Shown piece after piece: positions 28,256 through 37,192 of a stretch of 64,000 nucleotides of DNA. Position 1 is the stretch's first letter. Each line of letters starts with the position of its first letter. Origin of the DNA: Candidatus Magnetocorallium paracelense (GTDB taxonomy: Bacteria > Nitrospirota > Thermodesulfovibrionia > Thermodesulfovibrionales > Magnetobacteriaceae). The stretch lies in assembly GCA_029001845.1 (NCBI GenBank), contig JAREWP010000054.1, forward strand, positions 57,609 to 121,608, in the 5' to 3' direction. The notes beneath the pieces are model-generated. The model did no database searches. It saw only the letters and a list, made by a program, of their open reading frames with translations, and was not told the origin of the DNA. The position numbers and the translations under genes were made by a program.

Positions 28256-28990
28256 GTGGAAGGACAGGTAGCTTTAATAACAGGAGGAGGAAGGGGAATA
28301 GGTAAAGCGATTGCCGACCTCCTGGCTGAAAAAGGCGTTACAATAGTTTTGGGTGACGTTAATATGGAAGATGCCGCAGGAGCAGTTGAAGATATTGAAA
28401 AAAAGGGAGTAAAGGCCCTTGCCGTGAAACTGGATGTCTCAAACTCTGAAGATGTCTCGGCAGCTTTCAAATCCATTACCGACACCTTTGGGAGACTGGA
28501 CATCCTAGTCAACAATGCCGGAATCACAAAGGACTCACTACTCCTTAGAATGAAAGAAGATGAATGGGACAGGGTTCTGGATATTAATCTTAAGGGCGTA
28601 TTTCTCTGCTCTAAAGAGGCTGTTAAAATAATGTCTAAACAAAAATACGGAAGGATTGTCAATATTTCATCTGTTGTCGCTTTTACAGGTAATCCGGGAC
28701 AGATCAATTATTCCGCTTCCAAGGCCGGTATTATCGGGCTTACCAAGACAATCGCAAAAGAGTACGCCAAAAGAGGTATTACAACAAATGCCGTGGCCCC
28801 CGGTTTCATTATGACCGCCATGACAGATGCTCTTCCCGATAAGGTGAAGGATGAAATGAAAAACACTATTCCCATGGGTGAATTCGGAAGCGTCGAAGAC
28901 GTAGCAAACGCTGTGGCTTTCCTGGCTTCTCCCACATCCGGCTATGTTACGGGAAATATAATACACGTAAACGGCGGAATGTATATGTAG
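28256..28990 (+). CDS. fabG: 3-oxoacyl-[ACP] reductase
   Basis: SDR enzyme reducing 3-ketoacyl-ACP with NADPH in fatty acid synthesis. 244 residues, the normal size. TGGGRGIG (9-16) binds the cofactor, NNAG follows at 86-89, and the catalytic set Asn111, Ser139, Tyr152 and Lys156 (YSASK) is complete. The start is GTG at 28256, preceded by ACGGAGG with seven bases spacing. It heads the fabG-acpP-fabF-rnc operon; fabD and fabH are not in the window. Confidence 0.95.
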   Translation: MEGQVALITGGGRGIGKAIADLLAEKGVTIVLGDVNMEDAAGAVEDIEKKGVKALAVKLDVSNSEDVSAAFKSITDTFGRLDILVNNAGITKDSLLLRMKEDEWDRVLDINLKGVFLCSKEAVKIMSKQKYGRIVNISSVVAFTGNPGQINYSASKAGIIGLTKTIAKEYAKRGITTNAVAPGFIMTAMTDALPDKVKDEMKNTIPMGEFGSVEDVANAVAFLASPTSGYVTGNIIHVNGGMYM

Positions 28991-28995
28991 GGGTA

Positions 28996-29098
28996 ATTTA
29001 GGAATTACTAAATTAAGGTATTTAAGGAATTATTATGGTTGGAATTCTTTCAATTTAACAATTCCTAAATTCCTCAATCCCTAAATTGTATATTATAT
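28996..29098. repeat. Inverted 8-mer iteron repeat between fabG and acpP
   Basis: TTTAGGAATTACTAAATTAAGG on the left faces AATTCCTAAATTCCTCAATCCC on the right, built from the same ~8-base unit (YCCTMAAT) as the arrays at 47863-47958 and 58483-58540. It is followed by an AT dinucleotide run up to the acpP ribosome-binding site. It may form a stem-loop in the fab transcript. Confidence 0.6.
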
Positions 29099-29135
29099 TT
29101 ATATATATATATTTATTTAAACGGAGGATTTATAA

Positions 29136-29372
29136 ATGGTAGATGAAAAGGTAAAAGAGATAATTTCAAAACAACTGGGCACAAATGTTTCGGATATTAA
29201 CGAAGAAGCCTCTTTTGTTGAGGATCTTGGAGCCGATTCCCTCGACACAGTAGAGCTCGTTATGGCTTTTGAAGAAGCCTTTGGCGTAGAGATTCCCGAT
29301 GAGGACGCCGAAAAGATCGCCAAAGTCAAAGACGCGATAGATTACATCAAAAACAAGTTAGAGTCAAAATGA
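29136..29372 (+). CDS. acpP: Acyl carrier protein
   Basis: A 78-residue acidic four-helix carrier of growing acyl chains. The phosphopantetheine site is [12 protein letters not shown] with Ser35. ACGGAGG lies upstream of the ATG. The stop overlaps the fabF start by four bases (ATGA). It is the most highly expressed type of gene in this operon, which would explain the separate leader and repeat upstream. Confidence 0.97.
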   Translation: MVDEKVKEIISKQLGTNVSDINEEASFVEDLGADSLDTVELVMAFEEAFGVEIPDEDAEKIAKVKDAIDYIKNKLESK

Positions 29373-30607
29373 GCAAGAGGAGAGTTGTAGTAACCGGCCT
29401 TGGACTGATTACTCCGATGGGTACCGGAGTAAAGAAGTCTTGGGAGGCGCTCATTGCCGGAAAATCGGGTATCGGCAAAATTACAAGATTTGACGCCTCG
29501 AATATACCGGTTCAGATCGCAGGTGAAGTCGACGACTTCGAACCCCTCGACTATATCCATCAAAAAGAAATTAAAAAGATGGATAGATTCATCCACTTCG
29601 CTGTAGGAGCCGCGACGATGGCAATGGAAGATTCGGGGCTGGAAATAACAGAAGACAAAGCTCACAGAACCGGCGTTATGGTCGGTTCCGGCATAGGAGG
29701 CCTGCCTGCCATAGAGCGTTATCATGAGGCCTATCTTAATGGCGGTCACAGAAAGGTCTCTCCTTTTTTTATACCCATGTTAATTATCAATCTGGCGGCA
29801 GGCAATATTTCTATAAAATTCGGGGCCAAAGGTCCGAATTCCGCTACTGCCACTGCCTGCGCATCCGGCAATCATGCCATTGGCGACGCTTTCAGAGCAA
29901 TACAGAGAGATGAAGCCGACGCAATGATCACCGGCGGATCGGAATCGGTTATAACACCTCTTTGCGTTGCAGGTTTCAACGTAATGAAGGCCCTATCCAG
30001 AAGAAACGACGAGCCGGAAAAAGCAAGCAGACCCTTCGATGTAGACCGGGACGGTTTTATCATTGGAGAAGGCTCCGGAATCCTGGTGCTCGAAGAGCTG
30101 GAACATGCCAGAAAAAGAGGCGCTGAGATTTACTGCGAACTAATCGGCTACGGCATGAGCGGAGACGCCTATCATATTACATCTCCGGCGCCTGAAGGTG
30201 AGGGAGCCGGCAGGTGTATGGAATCTGTCTTAAAAGATGCTGCAATCGCTTCCGAGGAGGTCGATTATATTAACGCCCATGGCACATCAACTAAATTTAA
30301 CGACGAGTTGGAAACGATGGCCATAAAAAAACTCTTCAAAGATCATGCCTTTAAATTGGCGGTAAGTTCTACAAAATCCATGACAGGACATCTCCTCGGT
30401 GCAGCCGGGGGGGTGGAGGCTGTAATCAGCGTTCTTGCAATGCACAATAATATTATCCCTGCCACAATTAATCTGGATAATCCCGATCCCGAATGTGACC
30501 TTGACTACGTACCGCACACAGCACGTGAAACAGAGGTCAACTGCGTGCTTTCCAACTCATTCGGTTTTGGAGGAACGAATGCCTGTCTTTTATTCAGAAG
30601 ATTTTAA
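29369..30607 (+). CDS. fabF: 3-oxoacyl-[ACP] synthase II
   Basis: Condensing enzyme extending acyl-ACP with malonyl-ACP. 412 residues. The Cys-His-His triad is in place: nucleophile Cys164 ([13 protein letters not shown]), the [11 protein letters not shown] histidine (near 303) and the [15 protein letters not shown] histidine (near 340). The gatekeeper-type [12 protein letters not shown] end is intact. Overlaps acpP by four bases and rnc by 29 bases, so the three genes are tightly coupled. Confidence 0.96.
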   Translation: MSKRRVVVTGLGLITPMGTGVKKSWEALIAGKSGIGKITRFDASNIPVQIAGEVDDFEPLDYIHQKEIKKMDRFIHFAVGAATMAMEDSGLEITEDKAHRTGVMVGSGIGGLPAIERYHEAYLNGGHRKVSPFFIPMLIINLAAGNISIKFGAKGPNSATATACASGNHAIGDAFRAIQRDEADAMITGGSESVITPLCVAGFNVMKALSRRNDEPEKASRPFDVDRDGFIIGEGSGILVLEELEHARKRGAEIYCELIGYGMSGDAYHITSPAPEGEGAGRCMESVLKDAAIASEEVDYINAHGTSTKFNDELETMAIKKLFKDHAFKLAVSSTKSMTGHLLGAAGGVEAVISVLAMHNNIIPATINLDNPDPECDLDYVPHTARETEVNCVLSNSFGFGGTNACLLFRRF

Positions 30608-31304
30608 AAATCTTGAGGAGACTCTTAAATATACATTTAACGATCCTTCTCTTTTGGAAGAGGCGATAACGCATAGGTCCTTCTATCACGAATACCCCGG
30701 AAAATCCACCAGATTTAACGAAAGACTGGAATTTCTCGGAGATGCAGTCTTAGGGCTCGTTATATCAGAAGCTCTGTTCAGGCATGACAGCTCTTATAAC
30801 GAGTCCGAGATGTCCAAATTAAAATCCTATCTTGTTTCCGGTGAAACGCTCTCTAAGCTGGCTGCCGATTCTGAATTGGGACGCTATCTTCGCCTGGGCA
30901 AGGGAGAGGATCAGACAGGAGGGAGGCAAAAGGCTTCACTTCTTGCCAACACCCTGGAAGCCATATTAGGCGCTGTCTTTATTGACAGTGATTACAAGAC
31001 TGCAAAAAGCGTTATTATCGACATGTTTTCTTCTATTATGAGTGAGGTGATTTTTAAGGACATTAATTTCGACTTTAAGACTGAGTTACAGGAGGCAAGC
31101 CAAAACATATTCAGTCAATTACCTGAATATAAACTGGTCGGAGAAATTGGAGACGATCACAATAAAACTTTTACATATGAAGTCTATTTGGACAAAAAGA
31201 AATACGGAGTCGGAAGCGGGAGGAATAAGAAGGCTGCTCAAACAAGCGCGGCCTCAATGGCTCTAAAAAAGCTGAGAGATGAAGAAACCTCCCTTAAGGA
31301 GTAA
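30579..31304 (+). CDS. rnc: Ribonuclease III
   Basis: Cleaves double-stranded RNA in rRNA and mRNA maturation. From the ATG at 30579 the protein has 241 residues; GGAGGAACGA just upstream supports this start, which lies inside fabF. The catalytic signature [16 protein letters not shown] (about 40-55) and a second acidic site are in the RNase domain. The C-terminal double-stranded RNA-binding domain starts near residue 165 ([11 protein letters not shown]) and ends with [18 protein letters not shown]. The same fab-rnc order is common in bacteria. Confidence 0.95.
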   Translation: MPVFYSEDFKNLEETLKYTFNDPSLLEEAITHRSFYHEYPGKSTRFNERLEFLGDAVLGLVISEALFRHDSSYNESEMSKLKSYLVSGETLSKLAADSELGRYLRLGKGEDQTGGRQKASLLANTLEAILGAVFIDSDYKTAKSVIIDMFSSIMSEVIFKDINFDFKTELQEASQNIFSQLPEYKLVGEIGDDHNKTFTYEVYLDKKKYGVGSGRNKKAAQTSAASMALKKLRDEETSLKE

Positions 31305-31347
31305 AAATTTCAGGAATTGAATTTTAGGAACAGACTGTCAAAAAAAT

Positions 31348-32604
31348 ATGGATACTAAAGAGTACATAAAAAGAAAAACCACAGAAGCCGCCAAAGGGGC
31401 CAGAGCATTGGCAAAGGCTGCGTCAAGACAAAAAGACGACGCTCTTCTCATAATGGCGGATAAGTTGAGAAATAACAGGACTTTATTAATCTCGGAAAAC
31501 GAAAAGGACATCGAAAAGGCCTGGGATAAAGGCCTCTCTGCCGCCATGACAGACAGGCTCAGACTTAACGATAAACGAATTGACGAGATGGCCCTGGGCC
31601 TTGAAGAGGTCTCTAAAATGACCGATCCCGTAGGTGAAATAATAAATATGTGGACACGGCCGAATGGAATGAGCGTAGGGAGAATGAGAGTCCCTATAGG
31701 AACGATCTGCATAATATACGAATCCAGACCAAATGTAACCGCCGATGCAACCGGTCTTTGTCTGAAGGCAGGTAATGCTGTTATATTAAGAGGCGGCAGC
31801 GAGGCTGTAAATTCCAATAAAGCAATTGTCGACATATTGAAAAAATCCGTAAGCGAAGCAGGTATAGATGAAGGATCAATTACTTTTATAGATAATCCCG
31901 ACAGAGCTGTCATCACCGAACTGCTTAAACTGGAAGGAGAGATAGACCTGGTGATCCCCAGAGGGGGCGAGGGACTGATAAGGAACGTAACCGAAAACTC
32001 GCGCATTCCTGTATTAAAGCACTACAAAGGCGTTTGTCACGTCTATGTAGACGGGGAAGCCGATTTAAAGATGGCTGAAGATATTGCCTTCAATTCCAAA
32101 GTGCAAAGACCGGGTACATGCAATGCAATGGAGACACTGCTTGTGGACAGAGAAATTTCCGACAGGTTTCTTCCATCTATGATTCGGCGCTTTCAGGAGA
32201 ATGGGGTGGAAGTGAGAGCCTGCTCTGAAACACTAAAAATTTATCCCAAATTAAAAGAACTTTCCGAAAAGGATTATTACAATGAATATCTTTCCCTGAT
32301 CGTTAACATAAAAGTTGTTCAAGGTATCGACGAAGCCATCGATCATATCAATCTCTACAGCTCAGCGCACACTGACACAATCGTCACAGGCAACTATTCC
32401 CGTTCGATGAGATTTCTCCATGAGGTAGACTCTTCCGCCGTGATCATTAATGCCTCAACCCGCTTAAACGACGGCGGCCAGTTCGGCCTTGGCGCAGAAA
32501 TTGGTATTTCCACCGATAAAATACATGCCAGAGGCCCCATGGGCATCGAAGAGCTGACATGCAAAAAGTTCATAGTCCTGGGAGACGGACAGTTAAGAGA
32601 ATAA
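31348..32604 (+). CDS. proA: Gamma-glutamyl phosphate reductase
   Basis: Reduces gamma-glutamyl phosphate to the semialdehyde with NADPH in proline synthesis. 418 residues, full length. The aldehyde-dehydrogenase fold is visible, with IYESRPNVTADA (near 128-139), VIPRGG and the catalytic Cys258 in RPGTCNAMETLL, then LGAEIGISTDKIHARGPMGIEELT. proB is not adjacent. A family C palindrome follows the stop. Confidence 0.96.
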   Translation: MDTKEYIKRKTTEAAKGARALAKAASRQKDDALLIMADKLRNNRTLLISENEKDIEKAWDKGLSAAMTDRLRLNDKRIDEMALGLEEVSKMTDPVGEIINMWTRPNGMSVGRMRVPIGTICIIYESRPNVTADATGLCLKAGNAVILRGGSEAVNSNKAIVDILKKSVSEAGIDEGSITFIDNPDRAVITELLKLEGEIDLVIPRGGEGLIRNVTENSRIPVLKHYKGVCHVYVDGEADLKMAEDIAFNSKVQRPGTCNAMETLLVDREISDRFLPSMIRRFQENGVEVRACSETLKIYPKLKELSEKDYYNEYLSLIVNIKVVQGIDEAIDHINLYSSAHTDTIVTGNYSRSMRFLHEVDSSAVIINASTRLNDGGQFGLGAEIGISTDKIHARGPMGIEELTCKKFIVLGDGQLRE

Positions 32605-32605
32605 G

Positions 32606-32697
32606 TAGCCGGTTACGGTAATCTGAGGTCAGCGATCAGTTATTAAAATCTTTTATAATACATACAACTGTCCTCTGATCCCTGTAAACGGTTACTA
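32606..32697. terminator. Palindromic 3'-end repeat, copy 2 (family C), bidirectional terminator candidate
   Basis: GGTTACGGTAATCTGAGGTC on the left and, inverted, CCTCTGATCCCTGTAAACGG on the right, followed by TTACTAC. It fills the whole space between the convergent stops of proA and the HD-GYP gene. Confidence 0.6.
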
Positions 32698-33822
32698 CTC
32701 TTTATACTTTTCATGGATATCCATTACCTCGTCTCTGTTCTTCATAAACAACTCAACCAGATTGGGATCAAAGTGTATTCCGCTTTCCTTTTTCAACAGA
32801 TTTAACGCTTTCTCGACGCTCCAGGGCTCCTTATAAGGTCTTCTGCTGGTAAGGGCGTCAAATACATCGGCAACAGCCACAATCCTGCCGTGAAGCGATA
32901 TTTCCTCTTCTGCAATACCCTTTGGATATCCCCGTCCGTTCCATTTCTCATGATGATCCCTGGCGATGATCGCCGCTTCCTGCAATATTTCGTTCTCATC
33001 GTCCTGGAGAAGATTGTAACCGATTGTCGTATGGGTCTTAATAATATCGAACTCTTCGTCAGTCAGTTTTCCATTCTTCTTTATTATATTGTCGGGAATA
33101 CCTATTTTCCCGACATCGTGCATAGGCGCCGTGACAATGAGATTCTCTACATCATCTCTCGATAGCCCGTATGCCCCGGCAATTACGGCACTGTAAAAAG
33201 CGACACGTTTCGTATGCAGCGACGTCTCTTCGTCTTTAAATTCAGCGGCAGTAGATAATTTATACACCAGCTTTATTTTGGTGTCATTGAGTTTTTCATA
33301 GAGTATGGCGTTTTCAAGTGTGCTTCCGATGTAGTTGGATATTAAAATAAGCAGTTCCGCATCATTGTTGGTAAAAAAACCTTTTTTCTTATTTACTACC
33401 TGGATAACACCGATAACGTTCTCATTCTTATCGAACAGAGGAACGGCAAGCAGACTCCTGGTTCGATAGCCTGTTTGTTTGTCGATTTCATCGTAAAATC
33501 TGAAATCATTATAAGCGTCTGTAACAATCTGAATTTCTCCGGTCATTACGACAAATCCTGCAATCCCTTTGTCGGCAGGCATCCTCAACTCCTCTACCCC
33601 GTGAGAAACTTTTGTCCAGAGTTCGTGTTTGTTTTTATCGAAAACAAAAATAGAACATCTGTCGGCATTGACAATATCCCTGGAAAAATCACCAAGGGTT
33701 TCAAAAAGAGCGTTTAAATTCGTTTCCCTTGATATCCGCTTGCCAAAGTCGATAAGGTGCCCTAATATTTCCTCATTATCCATATCGTGACTATTCTTAA
33801 AAAGAATGAAAGGTTTTGTCAA
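32695..33822 (-). CDS. GAF and HD-GYP domain cyclic-di-GMP phosphodiesterase
   Basis: A 375-residue cytoplasmic sensor. An N-terminal GAF domain (about 25-170: ADRCSIFVFDKNKHELW, GIAGFVVMTGE, LLAVPLFDKNENVIGVIQVVN) is followed by an HD-GYP domain (about 185-370). The metal and catalytic motifs are TKRVAFY, MHDVGKIGIPDNI, RDHHEKWNGRGYPKG and VADVFDALTSRRPYK, so the enzyme should be active on c-di-GMP. The GAF ligand is unknown. It is convergent with proA and next to a sensor kinase. Confidence 0.92.
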   Translation of the reverse strand: MTKPFILFKNSHDMDNEEILGHLIDFGKRISRETNLNALFETLGDFSRDIVNADRCSIFVFDKNKHELWTKVSHGVEELRMPADKGIAGFVVMTGEIQIVTDAYNDFRFYDEIDKQTGYRTRSLLAVPLFDKNENVIGVIQVVNKKKGFFTNNDAELLILISNYIGSTLENAILYEKLNDTKIKLVYKLSTAAEFKDEETSLHTKRVAFYSAVIAGAYGLSRDDVENLIVTAPMHDVGKIGIPDNIIKKNGKLTDEEFDIIKTHTTIGYNLLQDDENEILQEAAIIARDHHEKWNGRGYPKGIAEEEISLHGRIVAVADVFDALTSRRPYKEPWSVEKALNLLKKESGIHFDPNLVELFMKNRDEVMDIHEKYKE

Positions 33823-33992
33823 TAATAATCCTTAAAAATCCATTAATCTGAATTGATTTTATGGATAAATTGAGGTACACTATACTTCCGAACCCGGTAA
33901 GCGGTCACCAATCACGGTTTAAGACATAAGAAAAAAATCTTGTGACCCTTTTGCACTCGATTTAATTTATAAGTGACCAAAGGGGAAAAATT

Positions 33993-35276
33993 ATGCCCCA
34001 ATCAAAAAAAATTGTATTCGCCGACAAGAAAAAATTGCCTGAAGAAGAAAAAAAATGGAAAATGGTCATCGCAGACGATGAAAAAGGGGTGCACGATACT
34101 ACAAAAATAGTACTAAAAGAACTCACTTACAATGGCAGCAGGTTATCTTTTATCAGCGCCTTTTCCGCAAAGGAAGCAATGGAATTAATTGAAAACAATC
34201 CCGATACGGCAGTTGTTTTGCTTGATGTGGTCATGGAGGAAGATGACGCCGGATTAAAAGTAATTAAACACATCAGGGAGACATTAAAAAATGATTTGGT
34301 AAGGATCATTCTTCGAACAGGGCAGCCCGGGTACGCCCCTGAAACAAAGGTGATTGTTAAATATGACATTAATGATTATAAAGCAAAAGCAGAATTAACA
34401 TCTGAAAAACTCTTCAGTTCCGTTGTATCAGCTCTCCGGTCATATCGTCAACTTATAGAACTGGATAACCTGCGCAAAGAACTGGAGATTAAAAATATTG
34501 AACTTGAAAAAGCCAATATTGAGATTAAAGAAACAAGCGATCAGTTGATTCAGGCGGAAAAACTCTCAGCCCTTGGGGAGGCCACTGCCGGAGTGGCGCA
34601 CGAAGTGAGTCAACCATTAAACGGAATAAAGATCATAGCCCAGTCTTTAATAAGCGATATTAAGAAAGACAGACTGGAATTGGATTTATTGAGTCAGGAT
34701 ATGAGCGAAATCGTCGGTTTAGTCAATAAAATGGCTATGATTATCGATCATATGAGAACTTTCTATCGACGCTCCGAAGGCGGAATCAACGATAAAATAA
34801 ATATAAACAGAGTGTTGAAAATGCCTTTTATAATTTTAGGAGAACAGCTTAAGAACCATAATATTGAAGTGATAGACCGATTAAGTCCTGAATTACCCGA
34901 TGTACTTGGTGATCAGATACGGCTTGAACAGGTTTTTATGAATCTTATCAATAACGCCAAAGTTGCTTTAATGGACTGTAATAAACAAAAGAAAAGAATC
35001 GAGCTTACAACCTATGTAAGCGATCGATTCAAATCGGATGCTCCCTCTGTTGTAGCGGAAATAACAGATAATGGCAGTGGCGTTCGCGAGGACTTGAGAA
35101 AAAAAATATTCGAGCCCTTTTTTACGACCAGAGAAGCAGGGAAGGGCACCGGGCTGGGTCTGTCCATATCGAGCAAAATTATTGAGGAGCACGGCGGTAA
35201 AATCGATTTGGAAAGTGAAGTCGGCAAAGGAAGCACATTCAGAGTTATTCTTCCCTGCGCCGGAGAAAACAAATAG
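33993..35276 (+). CDS. Receiver-histidine kinase fusion
   Basis: A 427-residue cytoplasmic protein: N-terminal receiver (about 22-150) with phospho-acceptor Asp78 (VVLLDVVMEED), a coiled-coil linker (155-190), then HisKA with His203 (VAHEVSQPLNGI) and HATPase (NLINNAKVAL, DNGSGVREDL, GTGLGLSISSKI). The first receiver belongs to the type with FILRTGQPGYAPE-like segment often fused to kinase or phosphodiesterase parts. No membrane span. An ACCAAAGGGG ribosome site precedes the ATG. Partner unknown. Confidence 0.9.
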   Translation: MPQSKKIVFADKKKLPEEEKKWKMVIADDEKGVHDTTKIVLKELTYNGSRLSFISAFSAKEAMELIENNPDTAVVLLDVVMEEDDAGLKVIKHIRETLKNDLVRIILRTGQPGYAPETKVIVKYDINDYKAKAELTSEKLFSSVVSALRSYRQLIELDNLRKELEIKNIELEKANIEIKETSDQLIQAEKLSALGEATAGVAHEVSQPLNGIKIIAQSLISDIKKDRLELDLLSQDMSEIVGLVNKMAMIIDHMRTFYRRSEGGINDKININRVLKMPFIILGEQLKNHNIEVIDRLSPELPDVLGDQIRLEQVFMNLINNAKVALMDCNKQKKRIELTTYVSDRFKSDAPSVVAEITDNGSGVREDLRKKIFEPFFTTREAGKGTGLGLSISSKIIEEHGGKIDLESEVGKGSTFRVILPCAGENK

Positions 35277-35280
35277 ATAG

Positions 35281-35613
35281 CTACACGTACAAATCTATAT
35301 CTGTCTTAGGAGGAGGGAATGCTCTGTGCGCTGTGGAGCTTTTTAGATCGTTAATGGCCTTTTCCAGCATCTCAATTCCGCTTGTACCTCTCCCGCCCCG
35401 CTGAGCAGCGGGAGCATGATCGGTACTGCCAATGTTTTCAAATGAAGGAATCAGAAATGAGTTGGGCGTACTGAGTTCTTTTATCTGCTGTTGAGCATTT
35501 TTGGACAGAGTAACTGCTTCCGAACTTTTATTGACAACCTGATTGTCATTGTTTCCTTTTACAGAGCTCAATGACCCTGCATTTATATTCGAACCGAAAC
35601 CGGTTATCTCCAT
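35281..35613 (-). CDS. Hypothetical protein, 110 residues
   Basis: A Ser/Asn-rich soluble protein, with no signal peptide or known domain that I recognise. It ends two bases from the convergent kinase stop. Its ATG has GGGTGG upstream, so it is probably translated. The start MEITGFGSNINAG and the central AVTLSKNAQQQIKEL resemble small proteins found in flagellar loci (FlgM-like helical segments contain similar VxLSxxAQ motifs), and a flagellar hook gene lies 1.6 kb away. That link is only suggestive. Confidence 0.5.
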   Translation of the reverse strand: MEITGFGSNINAGSLSSVKGNNDNQVVNKSSEAVTLSKNAQQQIKELSTPNSFLIPSFENIGSTDHAPAAQRGGRGTSGIEMLEKAINDLKSSTAHRAFPPPKTDIDLYV

Positions 35614-35853
35614 AACTATTCCACCCTTTTTTTAATATATCATAAAAGAATTAAATTTTCAAGGGTGTGAGTTTTCTCTTAAAATAAGGATAAAAAATAA
35701 AATGTAGATCAGATGGAAAATATATTGGAAGTTAATTTATTATTTCTTTAAGAGAATTATTATGCACAAAAGAGCAACTATTTTGGAATGTTAGATACGT
35801 GAATCCATATCTGGTTCAGGCTGTCACATATTGGATTCTTATTACCCTCTTTA

Positions 35854-36915
35854 TTACCCTCTTTTAAGGGTATTACCCTTTTTTCTCCAAAGTGCTCCGG
35901 GACCTCGACCTAAACTGACAACTTCTCCTCTTTGTTTTAACTGTAACAGAACTTTTCTTATCATATCCTTACTCACTCCGGGACATGCATGTACCAAATC
36001 AGCTAAACAAAAGTCGCCCGTGAAAGAGCTGACGGATTTTTTTATAATATCAGTTTTTGCGCCTTTCGGACTTTTAAACTTACCGAGCCGCTCCTCAAAT
36101 TCCTTATATGTACTTTTCAGAGTATAAAGAATATAATTAATATAGGGCCACGGATCATGTTTACCTTCATGCCAACGATGAGAACTCTGAGCAAGTGTCT
36201 CATAATAACGCTCCTTGTTTTGCTCTATTATCCTTTCAAAACTGATATAACGCCCGGCTTCATAACCAAGAAGATAGCACTGGAGGAGAAGTAAAAGACG
36301 GGAGACACGACCGTTTCCGTCTCTGAAAGGATGAATACATAGAAAATCAAGATTAAAGGCGGACAAAGCAATAAGGGGGTGTGTCCAACGTTTGAGCAGG
36401 CATTGATGCCAGAGATTGATTAATTCACTCATAAATATAGGCGTTTCAGCTGCCGACACGGTTTTAAATCTCACATGCACACGACCGTCAGGATATTTTT
36501 CTATAATATCGCTATCTTTATCTTTGTATTGCCCGGCATCCCAAATATCACCGCGAGCAAATTTATGCAACATAAGAACAGTTTCTTCAGAAACCTGCAA
36601 TTTAACATTTTGCTCATGAATGAGATTTAATGCATTTTTATATCCCCTGACTTCCTCTTCATCTCTATCTTGCAAATAAGCTTTACCAAGAATAACCGTA
36701 CGGATACGTGACTGATCTACCGTCACGCCTTCAATACGATTTGATGATACAGCACTTTCTATTAAAGCATGCTCTTTTAAAGCCTTCAGCCTTTGCGGTG
36801 ATTGCATAGTAAACAGTTCCTGCCTGCCTTTAGCCTCACCCAGGTCGGCAAGATACCAGGAAGTTGTTGCAGGAACTGTTTCAGGTTTTGATGCAAAAAG
36901 TTTCAGTGTTTTCAT
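35854..36915 (-). CDS. Fic-domain protein (probable AMP-transferase), class II with winged helix
   Basis: A 353-residue cytoplasmic protein. The Fic core motif HPFRDGNGRVSR (about 205-216) is intact, including the catalytic histidine. The N-terminal inhibition helix SSNRIEG (about 57-63) fits the class II (S/T)xxxE(G/N) self-inhibition motif. After the core, residues ~285-350 look like a winged helix (LVHACPGVSKDMIRKVLLQL). Class II Fic proteins AMPylate proteins, often as self-regulated toxins. No antitoxin gene is adjacent, as expected when the inhibitory helix is internal. The target is unknown. A family A element lies just upstream of its start. Confidence 0.92.
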   Translation of the reverse strand: MKTLKLFASKPETVPATTSWYLADLGEAKGRQELFTMQSPQRLKALKEHALIESAVSSNRIEGVTVDQSRIRTVILGKAYLQDRDEEEVRGYKNALNLIHEQNVKLQVSEETVLMLHKFARGDIWDAGQYKDKDSDIIEKYPDGRVHVRFKTVSAAETPIFMSELINLWHQCLLKRWTHPLIALSAFNLDFLCIHPFRDGNGRVSRLLLLLQCYLLGYEAGRYISFERIIEQNKERYYETLAQSSHRWHEGKHDPWPYINYILYTLKSTYKEFEERLGKFKSPKGAKTDIIKKSVSSFTGDFCLADLVHACPGVSKDMIRKVLLQLKQRGEVVSLGRGPGALWRKKGNTLKRG

Positions 36916-36947
36916 ATTTTATTGGTGATTTATTGACAGGTAAAGGT

Positions 36948-37081
36948 CAATGTCATTAACTTAAGGGTTGAAGCGCCTTCCGACAGAAGCGGGTCATGTC
37001 TGAGAAGGCGCAGCGAAGCGGAGCCTTCGAGTTTAGCCGATGAAGGCGGAAGGTGCTTTACTCCTTAAGTTAATGACATTG
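36948..37081. mobile_element. MITE-like element, copy 4, with perfect 19-bp terminal inverted repeats (family A)
   Basis: The 134-bp copy begins CAATGTCATTAACTTAAGG and ends with the exact reverse complement CCTTAAGTTAATGACATTG. It is the best preserved copy, lying between the divergent Fic gene and the flgE 3' end. No ORF. Confidence 0.85.
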
Positions 37082-37192
37082 TGGTAAAGGTTATAAATCT
37101 TTAGCGAATTATAAAGCATCGGCATAGAAGAGTTTTCGAATTAGAGAAGAGTGGAAGAAAGAGTTACGGAAAACATCATAAGTTATATCTAC

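Noticed and set aside
35854..36915. Fic-antitoxin two-gene toxin system
   Set aside because: The inhibitory helix SSNRIEG is inside the same protein and there is no small partner gene next to it.
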